From: Rhodobacter sp. SGA-6-6
GTDB taxonomy: Bacteria > Pseudomonadota > Alphaproteobacteria > Rhodobacterales > Rhodobacteraceae
Length of the DNA stretch: 64,000 nt
NCBI RefSeq assembly: GCF_011043545.1
Contig: NZ_JAAKGP010000002.1
Coordinates: 496,001 to 560,000 of the forward strand
Reading direction: 5' to 3'
Every line of letters starts with the position of its first letter. The stretch's first letter is position 1. The notes below the pieces were generated by a model that was given only the letters and a program-made list of their open reading frames with translations, had not been told where the DNA came from and did not search any database. A program made the translations under genes and the position numbers. Of this stretch, positions 1 to 8,251 are shown piece by piece.

Positions 1-331
1 ACCTGGTGCCGACCTCGTAGCGCGCCGTCACCATCGCCGCATCGTCGCGGGTGTTGCTGTAGACGTGCTCCACCCCGTTGATGCCCTTGACGATGATCTC
101 CAGCGGCTCGGTCACCAGCTTGACCGCATCCTCGGCCCGCAGGCCCTGCGCCTGCACATGGATGTCGACCATCGGGACGGAAATCTGCGGCTCCTCCTCG
201 CGCGGCAGGCTGACCAGCGAGACGAGGCCGGCGGCCAGCGCGGCAAGGATGAAGAGCGGCGTCAGCGCCGAGGCGATGAAGGCCCGGGTCAGGCCGCCGG
301 CGATGCCGAGGGGGTGGGAAGAATCAGTCAT
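1..331 (-). CDS. RND efflux permease, N-terminal part (cut by window edge)
   Basis: This is the start of an AcrB/HAE1-type resistance-nodulation-division permease running off the left edge; about 110 codons are visible. The reading begins at an ATG whose complement lies at 329-331. It shows a first membrane helix (about residues 15-38) followed by SLPREEEPQISVPMVDIHV, which is the typical start of the periplasmic porter domain in this family. The start overlaps the end of the adaptor gene by 8 bases, so the two are translationally coupled. Such pumps use proton motive force to expel drugs or metals through an adaptor and an outer-membrane channel. The substrate cannot be told from this fragment. 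Confidence 0.85.
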   Translation of the reverse strand, partial: MTDSSHPLGIAGGLTRAFIASALTPLFILAALAAGLVSLVSLPREEEPQISVPMVDIHVQAQGLRAEDAVKLVTEPLEIIVKGINGVEHVYSNTRDDAAMVTARYEVGTR

Positions 332-1325
332 GCCCCGCCCCATCGGTCTCCACCCGGTCGCCGGGGATCAGGCCGGAGAGGATTTCCACCACCGCCACGC
401 CGTCGATCACCTCGCGGCTGCCCGGCACCACGGCGCGCAGCGTCAGGGCATCGCCCTCGGCCACGGCAACGAAATCGAGGCCCGAGCGGCGGATCAGCGC
501 GGTTTCCGGCACCACAAGCGCGCTGCGGCTGGCGATGGGAAGGCGGACCAGCACCCGGGCATCGACGAAATCCTCGGGCAGGCCGGGGACGGCGACATCG
601 GCGACGACGCGGCCGTTCTCGATCATCGGATAGATGCGCTCCAGCCGCCCCTCCTGCGGGCCGGCGGGGCCTTCGATGCGGATGGCGTCGCCCTCGGCCA
701 GGGTGGCGGCATGGCGTTCGGGCACCGCGAGGCGCAGGAAGATGCCGCCGCCGCCCAAGGTGACGACCACCTCGCCCGGCATCACCACCGCGCCCGCGGC
801 CACCGGCACCTCCAGCACCCGGCCCGCCGCCGGGGCCAGCACCGCGCCTTCGGCCGCCTGCTGCTCCACCACCCGCCGCTCGGCCTCCACCGCGGCGATC
901 TGGCCCTTGATCACATCGACCTGCGTCCGCAGCGCGTCCATCCGCTGCACGGTGGTGACGCCGCGGGCCAGCAGGTCCTCGCCCCGCTTCAGCTCGGCCT
1001 CGGCATTGGCCAGTTGCGCGGCCAGCGAGTCCTTCTGCGCGTCGATGGCGGACAGCTGGAACTCCAGCTTCTGGTCGGTGATCCGGGCCAGCACCGCGCC
1101 GGCCTCGACCAGGTCGCCCTCCTTCACCGCCAGTTCGGTCAGGGTGCCCCCCAGCCGCGCCCGCGCCGGCAGGCGGTCGCGCGCCTCGACCCGGCCGAAG
1201 ACCGCCTTCCAGTCGGTCAACTGCACCGGCCGGACCTCCAGCAGCTCGGCCCGCGCCATGTGCGGCGCAGCCAGCACCAGCGCCAGCGCCAGCAGAATCA
1301 CCCGGCCCATCGTCGCGCGCGCCAT
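324..1325 (-). CDS. RND efflux periplasmic adaptor (HlyD/MFP family)
   Basis: Membrane-fusion protein of 333 residues that links an inner-membrane RND pump to an outer-membrane channel. An N-terminal signal segment (MGRVILLALALVLAAPHMARA) is followed by a lipoyl-like half motif, a long alpha-helical hairpin (about residues 85-150, rich in Q, E, L and A), the second lipoyl half and beta-barrel domains, as is usual for the family. The start at 1325 is preferred over upstream in-frame Met codons because it directly precedes the signal peptide and follows a GGGGGACAAGGG stretch. The permease gene follows with overlap. No regulator gene is adjacent in the visible part, so the inducer is unknown. 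Confidence 0.88.
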   Translation of the reverse strand: MARATMGRVILLALALVLAAPHMARAELLEVRPVQLTDWKAVFGRVEARDRLPARARLGGTLTELAVKEGDLVEAGAVLARITDQKLEFQLSAIDAQKDSLAAQLANAEAELKRGEDLLARGVTTVQRMDALRTQVDVIKGQIAAVEAERRVVEQQAAEGAVLAPAAGRVLEVPVAAGAVVMPGEVVVTLGGGGIFLRLAVPERHAATLAEGDAIRIEGPAGPQEGRLERIYPMIENGRVVADVAVPGLPEDFVDARVLVRLPIASRSALVVPETALIRRSGLDFVAVAEGDALTLRAVVPGSREVIDGVAVVEILSGLIPGDRVETDGAGHD

Positions 1326-1359
1326 ATCCCTTGTCCCCCGGCGATCATTGGTCCACCTG

Positions 1360-1387
1360 CATATATTCACATTATTGCATTTGTAAA
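1360..1387 (-). promoter_or_regulatory. candidate sigma-70 promoter of the efflux operon
   Basis: On the minus strand TTTACA (complement at 1382-1387) is followed after 16 bases by TATATG (1360-1365), about 35 bases before the adaptor start. The segment is clearly AT-rich against its GC-rich surroundings and carries TGCA on both sides of a 14-15 base AT core, which might be a repressor site. Seen by eye only. Confidence 0.4.
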
Positions 1388-1511
1388 GGATGGATCGGCG
1401 CTTTCCCGGCCATATGCCGCAGGGGCGCCCCGAATTTCGCCCGGGTTCGGACCGAAAATTTGCCATAATCTGACCGCATCCCCACGAAGGGCAGCGCCCC
1501 CGAGACGTTCA

Positions 1512-2849
1512 ATGAGTGACCCGATGCACCACCAGCCCCTCGCCCCCGAACGCCCCCTCGACCGGGACGAGGTGGAGAACGCCTCGCTCGACGCGCTGCG
1601 CGCCCTGCAACTGGACCGGCTGCGCCGCAGCCTGCGCCATGCCTGGGACAACAACCCCATTCAGCAGGCGCGGTTCAGGGCGGCGGGCGCGCATCCCGAC
1701 GACCTGAAGGACCTGTCCGACCTGGCGCGCTTCCCCTTCACCACCAAGGCGGACCTGCGCGAGGGCTATCCCTTCGGCCTCTTCGCCGTCCCGCGCGAGC
1801 GCATCCTGCGGCTGCACGCCTCCTCGGGCACCACCGGCCGGCCGACGGTGGTGGGCTACACCGCCCGCGACCTGGAGATCTGGGCCGATGTCATGGCCCG
1901 CTCGATCCGCGCCGCGGGCGGGCGGCCCGGCGACATGGTGCACAATTCCTTCGGCTACGGGCTTTTCACCGGCGGCCTCGGCTATCATTCCGGCGCCGAG
2001 AAGCTGGGCTGCACCGTGGTGCCGGTCTCCGGCGGCATGACCGAGCGGCAGGTCACCCTGATCGACGACTTCCGCCCGCGGCTGATCTTCGGCACGCCCA
2101 GCTACATGCTGTCGGTGATCGACGAATTCCGCCGCCGGGGGCTGGACCCGGCCCGATCCTCGCTGGAGATCGGCATGTTCGGGGCGGAACCCTGGACCCC
2201 CTCGATGCGCGACGAGATCGAGGGCGCCTTCGGCATCCGCGCCTACGACCTTTACGGCTTGTCCGAGATCATCGGCCCCGGCGTCTCGGTCGAATGCGCC
2301 GACGACCCGCGCGACGGCGGCATGACGATCTGGGAAGACCATTTCTACCCCGAGATCATCGACCCGGAGACCGGCGCCGTGCTGCCCGATGGCGACTGGG
2401 GAGAGCTGGTGCTGACCACGCTGACCAAGGAAGGCCTGCCGATGGTGCGCTACCGCACCCGCGACCTGACCCGGCTGCTGCCCGGGGACAGCCGGCCGAT
2501 GCGGCGGATGGCGCGGGTGACCGGCCGCACCGACGACATGATCATCCTGCGCGGGGTGAACGTCTTCCCGACCCAGATCGAGGAGCTGCTGCTGTCCTGC
2601 CCCGGCCTCGCCCCGCATTTCCGGATCGAGCTGACCCGCCCCGGCCGGATGGACCGGATGGCCGTTCTGGCCGAGGCCAAGCCCGCCTTCGCGTCCGAGG
2701 AGGCCCGCGCAGCCTCGGCCCGCGACCTGGCGCATCGGGTGAAAAGCGTGATCGGCCTGACCGCCGAGGTGCGGGTGCTGGAGCCGGGCGCGGTGCCGCG
2801 GTCCGAGGGCAAGGCGAAGCGCATCCTGGACCTGCGGCCGAAGGACTAG
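1512..2849 (+). CDS. paaK: phenylacetate-CoA ligase
   Basis: AMP-forming ligase of 445 residues that activates phenylacetate (or a close aryl acid) to its CoA thioester in the cytoplasm, the first step of aerobic hybrid phenylacetate breakdown. Diagnostic segments are the phosphate loop HASSGTTGRPTVVGY (about residue 97), YGLSEIIGPGVSVEC, the hinge region TKEGLPMVRYRTRDL and RTDDMIILRGVNVFPTQIEE. Length fits PaaK (about 430-440). The start at 1512 gives the usual N-terminus; no strong Shine-Dalgarno is visible and Met at 1524 is an alternative. It stands alone: no paaABCDE ring epoxidase genes are nearby. Another aryl-CoA ligase specificity is possible. Confidence 0.85.
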   Translation: MSDPMHHQPLAPERPLDRDEVENASLDALRALQLDRLRRSLRHAWDNNPIQQARFRAAGAHPDDLKDLSDLARFPFTTKADLREGYPFGLFAVPRERILRLHASSGTTGRPTVVGYTARDLEIWADVMARSIRAAGGRPGDMVHNSFGYGLFTGGLGYHSGAEKLGCTVVPVSGGMTERQVTLIDDFRPRLIFGTPSYMLSVIDEFRRRGLDPARSSLEIGMFGAEPWTPSMRDEIEGAFGIRAYDLYGLSEIIGPGVSVECADDPRDGGMTIWEDHFYPEIIDPETGAVLPDGDWGELVLTTLTKEGLPMVRYRTRDLTRLLPGDSRPMRRMARVTGRTDDMIILRGVNVFPTQIEELLLSCPGLAPHFRIELTRPGRMDRMAVLAEAKPAFASEEARAASARDLAHRVKSVIGLTAEVRVLEPGAVPRSEGKAKRILDLRPKD

Positions 2850-2868
2850 CCAAGGGCCAGCACCGGCC

Positions 2869-3498
2869 TCAAAGGGCCAAGGTCCCCTCTCCGATCGCAT
2901 TCCGCAGGGCATCGACCGCCGCCGCGAGCCTCTCGTCGATGACATGCAGGTATTGCGTCCAGTCGGTCAGCTGCCGCAGCTCTTCGACCCCGTCCGAGAT
3001 GCCGCGCAGGCCGATCAGCGGAATGCCGAACCGCTGCGCCGCCCGCAGATGGGCGAAGGTCTCCATATCCACCATCTCCTCGGCGATCCGGTCGTAGGCC
3101 GGGCCGCTGACGATGTTCGCCCCGGTGGACAGGCTGGCGGCGGGCAGGCCGGGAATGCGATGCGGCAGGTCGATCCGGGCCGGCAGGTCCAAGAAGGGCG
3201 TGCACCCCGGCCGGAACCCCAGGGCCGAGGCATCCATGTCGCGATAGGCCACGCCGGAGACCTGATAGACCTGCGCCTGCACCAGCCGGCGCGACCCCGC
3301 CGACCCCAGCGAGACGATCAGCCGCGGCCGCTGCGGCATCTCCGCCAGCGCCGCGGCCAGCGTCACCGCCCCCTCCACCGGCCCGACCCCGGTCATCAGC
3401 GGCGCGATGCGCGCCCGCAGCGCGGGCCCGTATTCCGCCTCGGCCGCCATCGCGAAGAGGACCGGGATACCGGCGATCAGGTCTGCTGTTGGGATCAT
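2869..3498 (-). CDS. mtnN: 5'-methylthioadenosine/S-adenosylhomocysteine nucleosidase family protein
   Basis: Purine nucleosidase-fold protein of 209 residues. MTA/SAH nucleosidases cleave methylthioadenosine and S-adenosylhomocysteine to adenine plus the thioribose product, which recycles SAM by-products, including the MTA left by acyl-homoserine-lactone synthesis. The family's catalytic residues can be placed: Glu20 in AMAAEAEY (E. coli Glu12), Met145-Glu146 in MVDMETFA (Met173-Glu174) and Asp169 in GISDGVEE (Asp197). The start at 3498 follows AGGATGAGG. Slightly shorter than E. coli Pfs (232). A related nucleoside phosphorylase specificity cannot be excluded. It is transcribed toward paaK (convergent, 19-base gap). 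Confidence 0.78.
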   Translation of the reverse strand: MIPTADLIAGIPVLFAMAAEAEYGPALRARIAPLMTGVGPVEGAVTLAAALAEMPQRPRLIVSLGSAGSRRLVQAQVYQVSGVAYRDMDASALGFRPGCTPFLDLPARIDLPHRIPGLPAASLSTGANIVSGPAYDRIAEEMVDMETFAHLRAAQRFGIPLIGLRGISDGVEELRQLTDWTQYLHVIDERLAAAVDALRNAIGEGTLAL

Positions 3499-3593
3499 GG
3501 GACCTCATCCTTGCCGCGGGCGCCCCTGCGCCGGTCGGCCGGCCGGGCGCCGAACGGCTCCGTTTTCACATGCCGGCGGGCGGAAAGGAAGAA

Positions 3594-3617
3594 GGGGCTG
3601 GCCTTTTGGCCAACCCC
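3594..3617 (-). terminator. terminator-like hairpin below the dmf operon
   Basis: Minus-strand stem GGGGTTGGCC, loop AAAA, GGCCAGCCCC (10 bp with one G-T pair) followed by a pyrimidine-rich run TTCTTCCTTTCC. It probably ends transcripts coming from dmfA2 before mtnN. Confidence 0.6.
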
Positions 3618-3682
3618 TGAATTCCATGGCGGACCCGAACGCGCCCCCCGGTTTCCCAGTCTGGGTCAAACCCAGCTGCCTG

Positions 3683-3805
3683 CTATCCACTCTTCCAAAG
3701 GGGCCGTCCCGCAGCAACCGGCGCGATGCCCTTCGCGCGTAGTCCGGGGTCGATCCGGCTGAAGACATCGTTGCGGCAGTCCATCTCGCGGTCATGCTGG
3801 GGCAT
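3683..3805 (-). CDS. possible small ORF (40 aa), unrecognised
   Basis: An ATG at 3805 preceded by AAGG at about 10 bases opens a 40-codon frame starting MPQHDREMDCRNDVFSRI, ending at a TAG at 3683-3685. It lies in the trailer of the dmf operon. I do not recognise the peptide; it has no signal sequence or membrane segment. It may be a relic or chance frame. Confidence 0.2.
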   Translation of the reverse strand: MPQHDREMDCRNDVFSRIDPGLRAKGIAPVAAGRPLWKSG

Positions 3806-3911
3806 CCGGCCGCAGCCTTGGTGTCAGGCTCCGTCGGCTCCGCTTGACACTGCTCGGCGGCGGTTTGTGGCCACCGCCGACTTCTCCTGAAGCGGAATCG
3901 GACAACTGGCG

Positions 3912-6233
3912 TCAGCGCCACTGCTTCTCTTCCAGCGTCCATCTGGTGCCGGGCAGCGGGCCGTCCTTGACGAAGGCCTCGACCACATTGGCCAGCACTT
4001 TCGCTGCGCTGTTGTCGAAGCCGTTGGCGGGCAGCGCCTGGCCGTAACCGATGGAGCCGGTGCAGAACACCGCCCCGTCGTTCGGCGCGGTGAAATAGGT
4101 CATGTCGCCCCGGATCCGGTAATCGAGCGAACCGACCAGCCCGGCATAGGCGTAGAGCAATTCCTCGGTCACCAGAACGTAATTGTCGGAATGGCCCCCG
4201 GTCGCCGCGATGATCTTCGTATGCGGCGGCGTGCCGAGGCTCAGATCGTAGCGGTCCAGCTCGATCCCCCCGGCGGCGCCATAGGCGAGGCCCTGATCGC
4301 CGATGATCTCGCCCTCGATCCCTTCGGTGATCCAGGACGCGGTGCGGTGCCAGGCGTCGGGCATCTTGCGATAGGGCGAGGCGGTCTCGAACCCTTCGCC
4401 GATGAAGCCCACCCCGGTCAGCTTCTGCGGCGCGCGGCCGCGGTTGCGCCAGAGGCCGCTCTTCTCGCCGGTGGTTTGCAGGTAATGCTCGCCCGGCTTC
4501 GCGGCCCAGGCCCGCATCCCCGAGTCGAGTTTCCGCACCTCCATGCAGGCGGGGTTGTCGCGGGCGAAGCCGACGACCCAGTAATAGCCGTTGCCGCCCA
4601 TGTAGATCAGCCGTCCGCCGCCGGCGACGAAATCCTCCTGCGCGTCCAGCATCCGTTCCGAGACATATTCCGGGTGGGTGCCGGTGATCACGCAGTTGTA
4701 GGGCCTGATCGCGTCCAGCCCCTCGCGGTCCAGATCCTCGTCGGTGATGAAATCGCAGTCGTAGCCCTGATGCCGGATCCAGGCCGAGATCGACAGATCC
4801 GCCGGGAACTGCCAGGTGATGTTCATGCTCGACATCCGGTATTTCGGCCGCATGTTGATCACCGGCCGCAGGTAGGAGCTGAAGCAAACCCCGGCGCCGT
4901 CCTCGAAATGGTCGTAGGTGGACAGCCCGTATTCGCGGTGCTCGTAGGTCTCGATGTCGAGCTCGGTCACCACTGGCGGCTGGCCGGTCATCGGCTGGAT
5001 GATATGGGCGTCGAAGCTGAGGCTCTCGTTGCCATAGGCCAGGTAACTGGCGGTGGGGATCAGATAGCAGAGCTTAGCCGAGGGCTTCGCCGGGCGCACG
5101 ATGAAGACGATATATTCCTCGGTGATGCCGGTGCCCGGGCCGATGCGCAGCCGCATCGCGTAGATGCCGCTTTGCAGGTCGGACGGGATGGTGATGCGGG
5201 CAGTCTCGTCCCAGCGGCAGTCGGTCACCGCATCGGGGTGGAATTCGATGCCACCGTATTGGTCGGGCGCAAGGCGGAAGCAATCATCGCGCCCGTTCCA
5301 GTTGAAGCCGGTCATCGCGCGCACCGGATGGTTCACCCCCTCGGCGTGCAACCCATGCGGCCCGGCGTCGAACACGGTCTGGCCAACGCCGCGGTCGCTG
5401 TAGCCCGCAGTCGTGTCCCAATAGGCCAGGATCGCCGCCGCCTTCGGCTTCGCCCCGGTCTTGCAGGCGTCGAGCTCGGTGCGGTCGAGCACCCGGTCGC
5501 AGATCGCCGGGCGGTCGATCTTGCCGGCGTAAAGGTCGTTGACGAAATCTCCGCGCAGAAGATGGTGATCGCGCGCGCCGGCGATCAGGAACGGCACCGA
5601 AGCCACGTTCTTGTGGCGGAAGCGGAAGGTCTGGCGGACGTGGCTGGCATAGTCATGCGGCACCACCTTGCCCAGAAGCGAGTTGTAGCGGTTCGCCACC
5701 CCCTCCTGATAAAGCGTCGCCTTTCCGGTGGCCGGATCGAAGGAGGCGCCGACGAAATACCACATCCGGGCCACCAGCGGCAGCTCGGCGGTGACGTAAT
5801 CCACCTCCTTGCCATCGCCGACCCAGAATTCCAGATATCCCTCGGGATTGATCCCCAGAGCGAAGCCGGTGTTGTTCCTGGTGTCCCACCGCCCCAGCAG
5901 GGTCTGGCGCGCGCCCTTCTTCGGGATGGTGGGCCAGATGTGGCAGAACAGCGTGAACGGCCCCTCGACCGCCAGCCGGTTGTCGGAATCCTCGACCTGA
6001 AGGAAGCTGCCCAGCTGGGTGAACTGCTTCTTCACCTGCCAGGCGCCGTTCAACGGATGGGCGACCTCCTCCTCCTGAAAGCCGGGGCCGGCCTCATGCG
6101 CATCGCCATGGATCAGCCGGACCAGCTGCGCCTGCGCCTCGGATGCGCCGTCGCAGTTGACGTGGAAGGTGATCTCCTCGCCCTGTTTCACCGAAATCCG
6201 GTTGGCGTAACCGAAGATTTTCTGCTGAGCCAT
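3912..6233 (-). CDS. dmfA2: N,N-dimethylformamidase large (beta) subunit
   Basis: Large subunit (773 residues; family about 760) of N,N-dimethylformamidase, which hydrolyses dimethylformamide to dimethylamine and formate in the cytoplasm. The N-terminal third holds a LamG/lectin-like beta domain (about residues 90-255, from GPFTLFCHIWP); the C-terminal half is the DMFA2 catalytic domain. The characterised Paracoccus enzyme has a mononuclear iron held by two Tyr and one carboxylate. Plausible equivalents here are Tyr400 (or Tyr397) in SYLAYGNES, Tyr440 in GLSTYDHFED and Glu522 in GTHPEYVS; this assignment is my inference. The start at 6233 is one base after the dmfA1 stop, with AGGGAAG as ribosome site. 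Last gene of the transporter-enzyme operon. A different small amide as true substrate is possible. Confidence 0.9.
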   Translation of the reverse strand: MAQQKIFGYANRISVKQGEEITFHVNCDGASEAQAQLVRLIHGDAHEAGPGFQEEEVAHPLNGAWQVKKQFTQLGSFLQVEDSDNRLAVEGPFTLFCHIWPTIPKKGARQTLLGRWDTRNNTGFALGINPEGYLEFWVGDGKEVDYVTAELPLVARMWYFVGASFDPATGKATLYQEGVANRYNSLLGKVVPHDYASHVRQTFRFRHKNVASVPFLIAGARDHHLLRGDFVNDLYAGKIDRPAICDRVLDRTELDACKTGAKPKAAAILAYWDTTAGYSDRGVGQTVFDAGPHGLHAEGVNHPVRAMTGFNWNGRDDCFRLAPDQYGGIEFHPDAVTDCRWDETARITIPSDLQSGIYAMRLRIGPGTGITEEYIVFIVRPAKPSAKLCYLIPTASYLAYGNESLSFDAHIIQPMTGQPPVVTELDIETYEHREYGLSTYDHFEDGAGVCFSSYLRPVINMRPKYRMSSMNITWQFPADLSISAWIRHQGYDCDFITDEDLDREGLDAIRPYNCVITGTHPEYVSERMLDAQEDFVAGGGRLIYMGGNGYYWVVGFARDNPACMEVRKLDSGMRAWAAKPGEHYLQTTGEKSGLWRNRGRAPQKLTGVGFIGEGFETASPYRKMPDAWHRTASWITEGIEGEIIGDQGLAYGAAGGIELDRYDLSLGTPPHTKIIAATGGHSDNYVLVTEELLYAYAGLVGSLDYRIRGDMTYFTAPNDGAVFCTGSIGYGQALPANGFDNSAAKVLANVVEAFVKDGPLPGTRWTLEEKQWR

Positions 6234-6234
6234 C

Positions 6235-6597
6235 TTACTTCCCTGTCAAGTCTTTGATGTGGTTCAGAAACACCGCATGGCGCGCCTCGCGCAGGCTGGC
6301 GTAGCTTTCGCTGCCCACCCGGGCGGGCGGCACCCTCGGCTTGCCCGACAGCCGCACCACGCGGTAGCACCCGCCCGCCTCTTGCAGCACGGCATACTGC
6401 TCGTGCAGCGGGCGGGTCTGGCACCAGTTCAACAGGCGCGTCAGCGGCTCGCTGTGATGGCCCTCGGGCTTTCTGCGGTGTTCCTCGATCAGCGCGTCGC
6501 TCAGCACCGACAGCAGGTAGCTGCGGGTGATCTTGTCGAAATTCGCCCGCACATGCAGGTCGGCATCGGCGACGGAGGTGGTGTCTGCTTCGCTCAT
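6235..6597 (-). CDS. dmfA1: N,N-dimethylformamidase small (alpha) subunit
   Basis: Small subunit of 120 residues that pairs with DmfA2 in the dimethylformamidase heteromer; it is helical and carries no catalytic metal in the known enzyme. Recognised from its position directly before dmfA2 and from the pattern FDKITRSYL ... IEEHRRKPEGHHSE ... YASLREARHAVF. The family is usually about 130 residues. Gaps to the genes on both sides are one base, so translation is coupled. A second, clearly homologous copy of this sequence forms the C-terminus of the permease encoded just upstream. Confidence 0.88.
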   Translation of the reverse strand: MSEADTTSVADADLHVRANFDKITRSYLLSVLSDALIEEHRRKPEGHHSEPLTRLLNWCQTRPLHEQYAVLQEAGGCYRVVRLSGKPRVPPARVGSESYASLREARHAVFLNHIKDLTGK

Positions 6598-6598
6598 C

Positions 6599-8251
6599 TC
6601 AGGATTCCATCAGGTCATGGACGCGGCGCATGAAGACGGCGTGATAGCCCTCGTCCACCGTTGCGTATTCGCGGTCATCCACCAGGCGGGGCGAGACGCC
6701 GCGCTGTCCCGAAAAGGCGATAATCTTGTAAGGGCCTTCGGGTCCGGCGCGGTGGAGCGCATATTTGTCCTCCATCTTGGTGCGGCGGAAGTAGAGCAGC
6801 ACCCGTTCCAGCGCCTCGCTGTGCTGGCCGAGCGGCTGGCGACGGTGTTCCTCGATGATCTCGGGGGTGATCAGCGTCTTGAGGTAATCGCGCTGGATCT
6901 TGTCGAAGCGGCGGAAGTAGAGCTGATCCTTGTCGTCGATCTCGGTCGCTTCCTCGGGCAGGGCTTCGCCGCCCTTCTCGGTCCGGGCCGAGCGCCATTC
7001 GCCGCGCTTCTTCTCGCGCCAGGCGTTGAACTGGCGTTTGATCCCGAAATAGCCGTTGTTGAGGAACAGGACGGCGGCCAGCATCAGCGCGCCGATCATG
7101 AAGTGCCGCATCGGCCCCCAGTCGAGCAGCACCTTGTCGAGGAACACCACCACCAGTGTGCCCAACACCGCGCCCTCGGCCTTGCCGATGCCGCCGATGG
7201 CCAGCATGGCGAGGCCCAGAAGCACCGTGTCGAAGCTGAAGATCGAGAAGGCCACGCCGCGGTATTGCGCGGCATAGAAGCCGCCGATGAAGCCGAGCGC
7301 GACCGAGGTGATCAGGAAGATCACGATCCGCGCGCGTTTGTAGTCCACCCCGCAGGCGGCGGCGAAGGCCTCGCGCTTTTCCGGGGCCATGCGCAAGATG
7401 CGGCCCAGCCTCTTGCCGTTGATCAGCCGGAACAGGGACAGCGCGGCCAGCAGCAAGAGAAGCGAGGTGTAATAGCCGACATGCGATTGCACCATCGGAT
7501 CCCAGGCTTCGCTGATGAAACTGTCGGCGCCGTAAAGTCCGCCCGAGGCCGAGCCGAACTCGCGCGAGGTAGTGAAGAACACCCGGCACAGCTCGTTCAG
7601 CCCGAGCGTCAGCAGCGCATAATAGAAGCCGTCCAGCCGCAGCGCCGGAAGCGCGATGGCAAGGCCGAATACCAGCCCGACAACCGATCCGATCACCGGC
7701 AGCACATACCAGGGCACGCCGTAAGTGATCGACAGCCACGAGGTCAGGAAACCGGCCGTCCCCACCACCGCGTAACTCGCCAGCGAGAAGATGCTGGCGG
7801 TGCCGATGATCAGCGTCCAGCAGACGTTGATCGCGGCGAAGATGCCGAAGATCGTGCCCGCGGTCAGCAGCGTGTTCTGCATGTTCGACGGGAACAGCAG
7901 CGGCGCGATGGCGAGGAAGGCCATGCAGAGCAGCCAGTAGACCGGCCGGCGGTCGAGGATCTTCTTCTCGGCGATGGCGGTCTTGCGGTTGTAGATCCCG
8001 GTGACGTGCAGCATGTTGCGCCGGGTGGGCCACCAGCGCCAGCGGGTCCACAGCTTTTCGCCGTGGTTGGGCCAGATGATATAGTGCTTCAGCCGGCCGA
8101 CCTTGTAGGTCGGCACCTTGTAGCCGGTGGCCTTGTCCCAGTTCTCGCGGATGTCGGGAACCTCGACCGAAGGCGCGCTCTGGTTGCCGGTCGCGGTGCC
8201 CCAGGCGGCCAGCGGGTTGATCCAGGTGTAGTCGGATTTCTGCGTGGTCAT
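6599..8251 (-). CDS. LivM-type ABC permease fused to a DmfA1-like C-terminal domain
   Basis: Protein of 550 residues. Residues 1-100 are a cytosolic extension with many Trp and Arg. Residues about 104-405 are a branched-chain amino acid/amide (LivM) permease with 8-10 membrane segments and the ATPase-coupling loop near 281-310. A charged linker (about 410-445) leads to residues 446-550, which repeat the dimethylformamidase small subunit: FDKIQRDYL, IEEHRRQPLGQHSE, REYATVDEGYHAVF. In a hand alignment about 39 of 101 positions equal DmfA1. The start ATG overlaps the LivH stop (ATGA). Ordinary LivM proteins are 320-430 residues and lack this tail. Inference: the channel docks the DmfA2 enzyme at the inner membrane face; it could instead compete with DmfA1 or be a remnant duplication. 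Confidence 0.88.
   Translation of the reverse strand: MTTQKSDYTWINPLAAWGTATGNQSAPSVEVPDIRENWDKATGYKVPTYKVGRLKHYIIWPNHGEKLWTRWRWWPTRRNMLHVTGIYNRKTAIAEKKILDRRPVYWLLCMAFLAIAPLLFPSNMQNTLLTAGTIFGIFAAINVCWTLIIGTASIFSLASYAVVGTAGFLTSWLSITYGVPWYVLPVIGSVVGLVFGLAIALPALRLDGFYYALLTLGLNELCRVFFTTSREFGSASGGLYGADSFISEAWDPMVQSHVGYYTSLLLLLAALSLFRLINGKRLGRILRMAPEKREAFAAACGVDYKRARIVIFLITSVALGFIGGFYAAQYRGVAFSIFSFDTVLLGLAMLAIGGIGKAEGAVLGTLVVVFLDKVLLDWGPMRHFMIGALMLAAVLFLNNGYFGIKRQFNAWREKKRGEWRSARTEKGGEALPEEATEIDDKDQLYFRRFDKIQRDYLKTLITPEIIEEHRRQPLGQHSEALERVLLYFRRTKMEDKYALHRAGPEGPYKIIAFSGQRGVSPRLVDDREYATVDEGYHAVFMRRVHDLMES

Larger units (their letters stand above)
3499..3911. other. 413-base intergenic stretch downstream of the dmf operon
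   Basis: Holds several inverted repeats but no convincing long gene. Reading on the minus strand after the dmfA2 stop there are a GC hairpin (CGGCGGT ... ACCGCCG, about 3861-3885), a GTGTCA ... TGACAC inverted repeat (about 3820-3850), a small possible ORF (3683-3805), a CTGGGT-CAA-ACCCAG hairpin (3661-3675) and a terminator-like hairpin (3594-3617). Confidence 0.6.

Noticed and set aside
78-1511. Upstream extension of the paaK reading frame by about 478 codons
   Set aside because: It runs antisense through the efflux adaptor gene; the PaaK family begins at about 1512.
3505-4887. A 460-codon minus-strand frame overlapping dmfA2
   Set aside because: It is a different frame of the dmfA2 3' half; dmfA2 has the family sequence.
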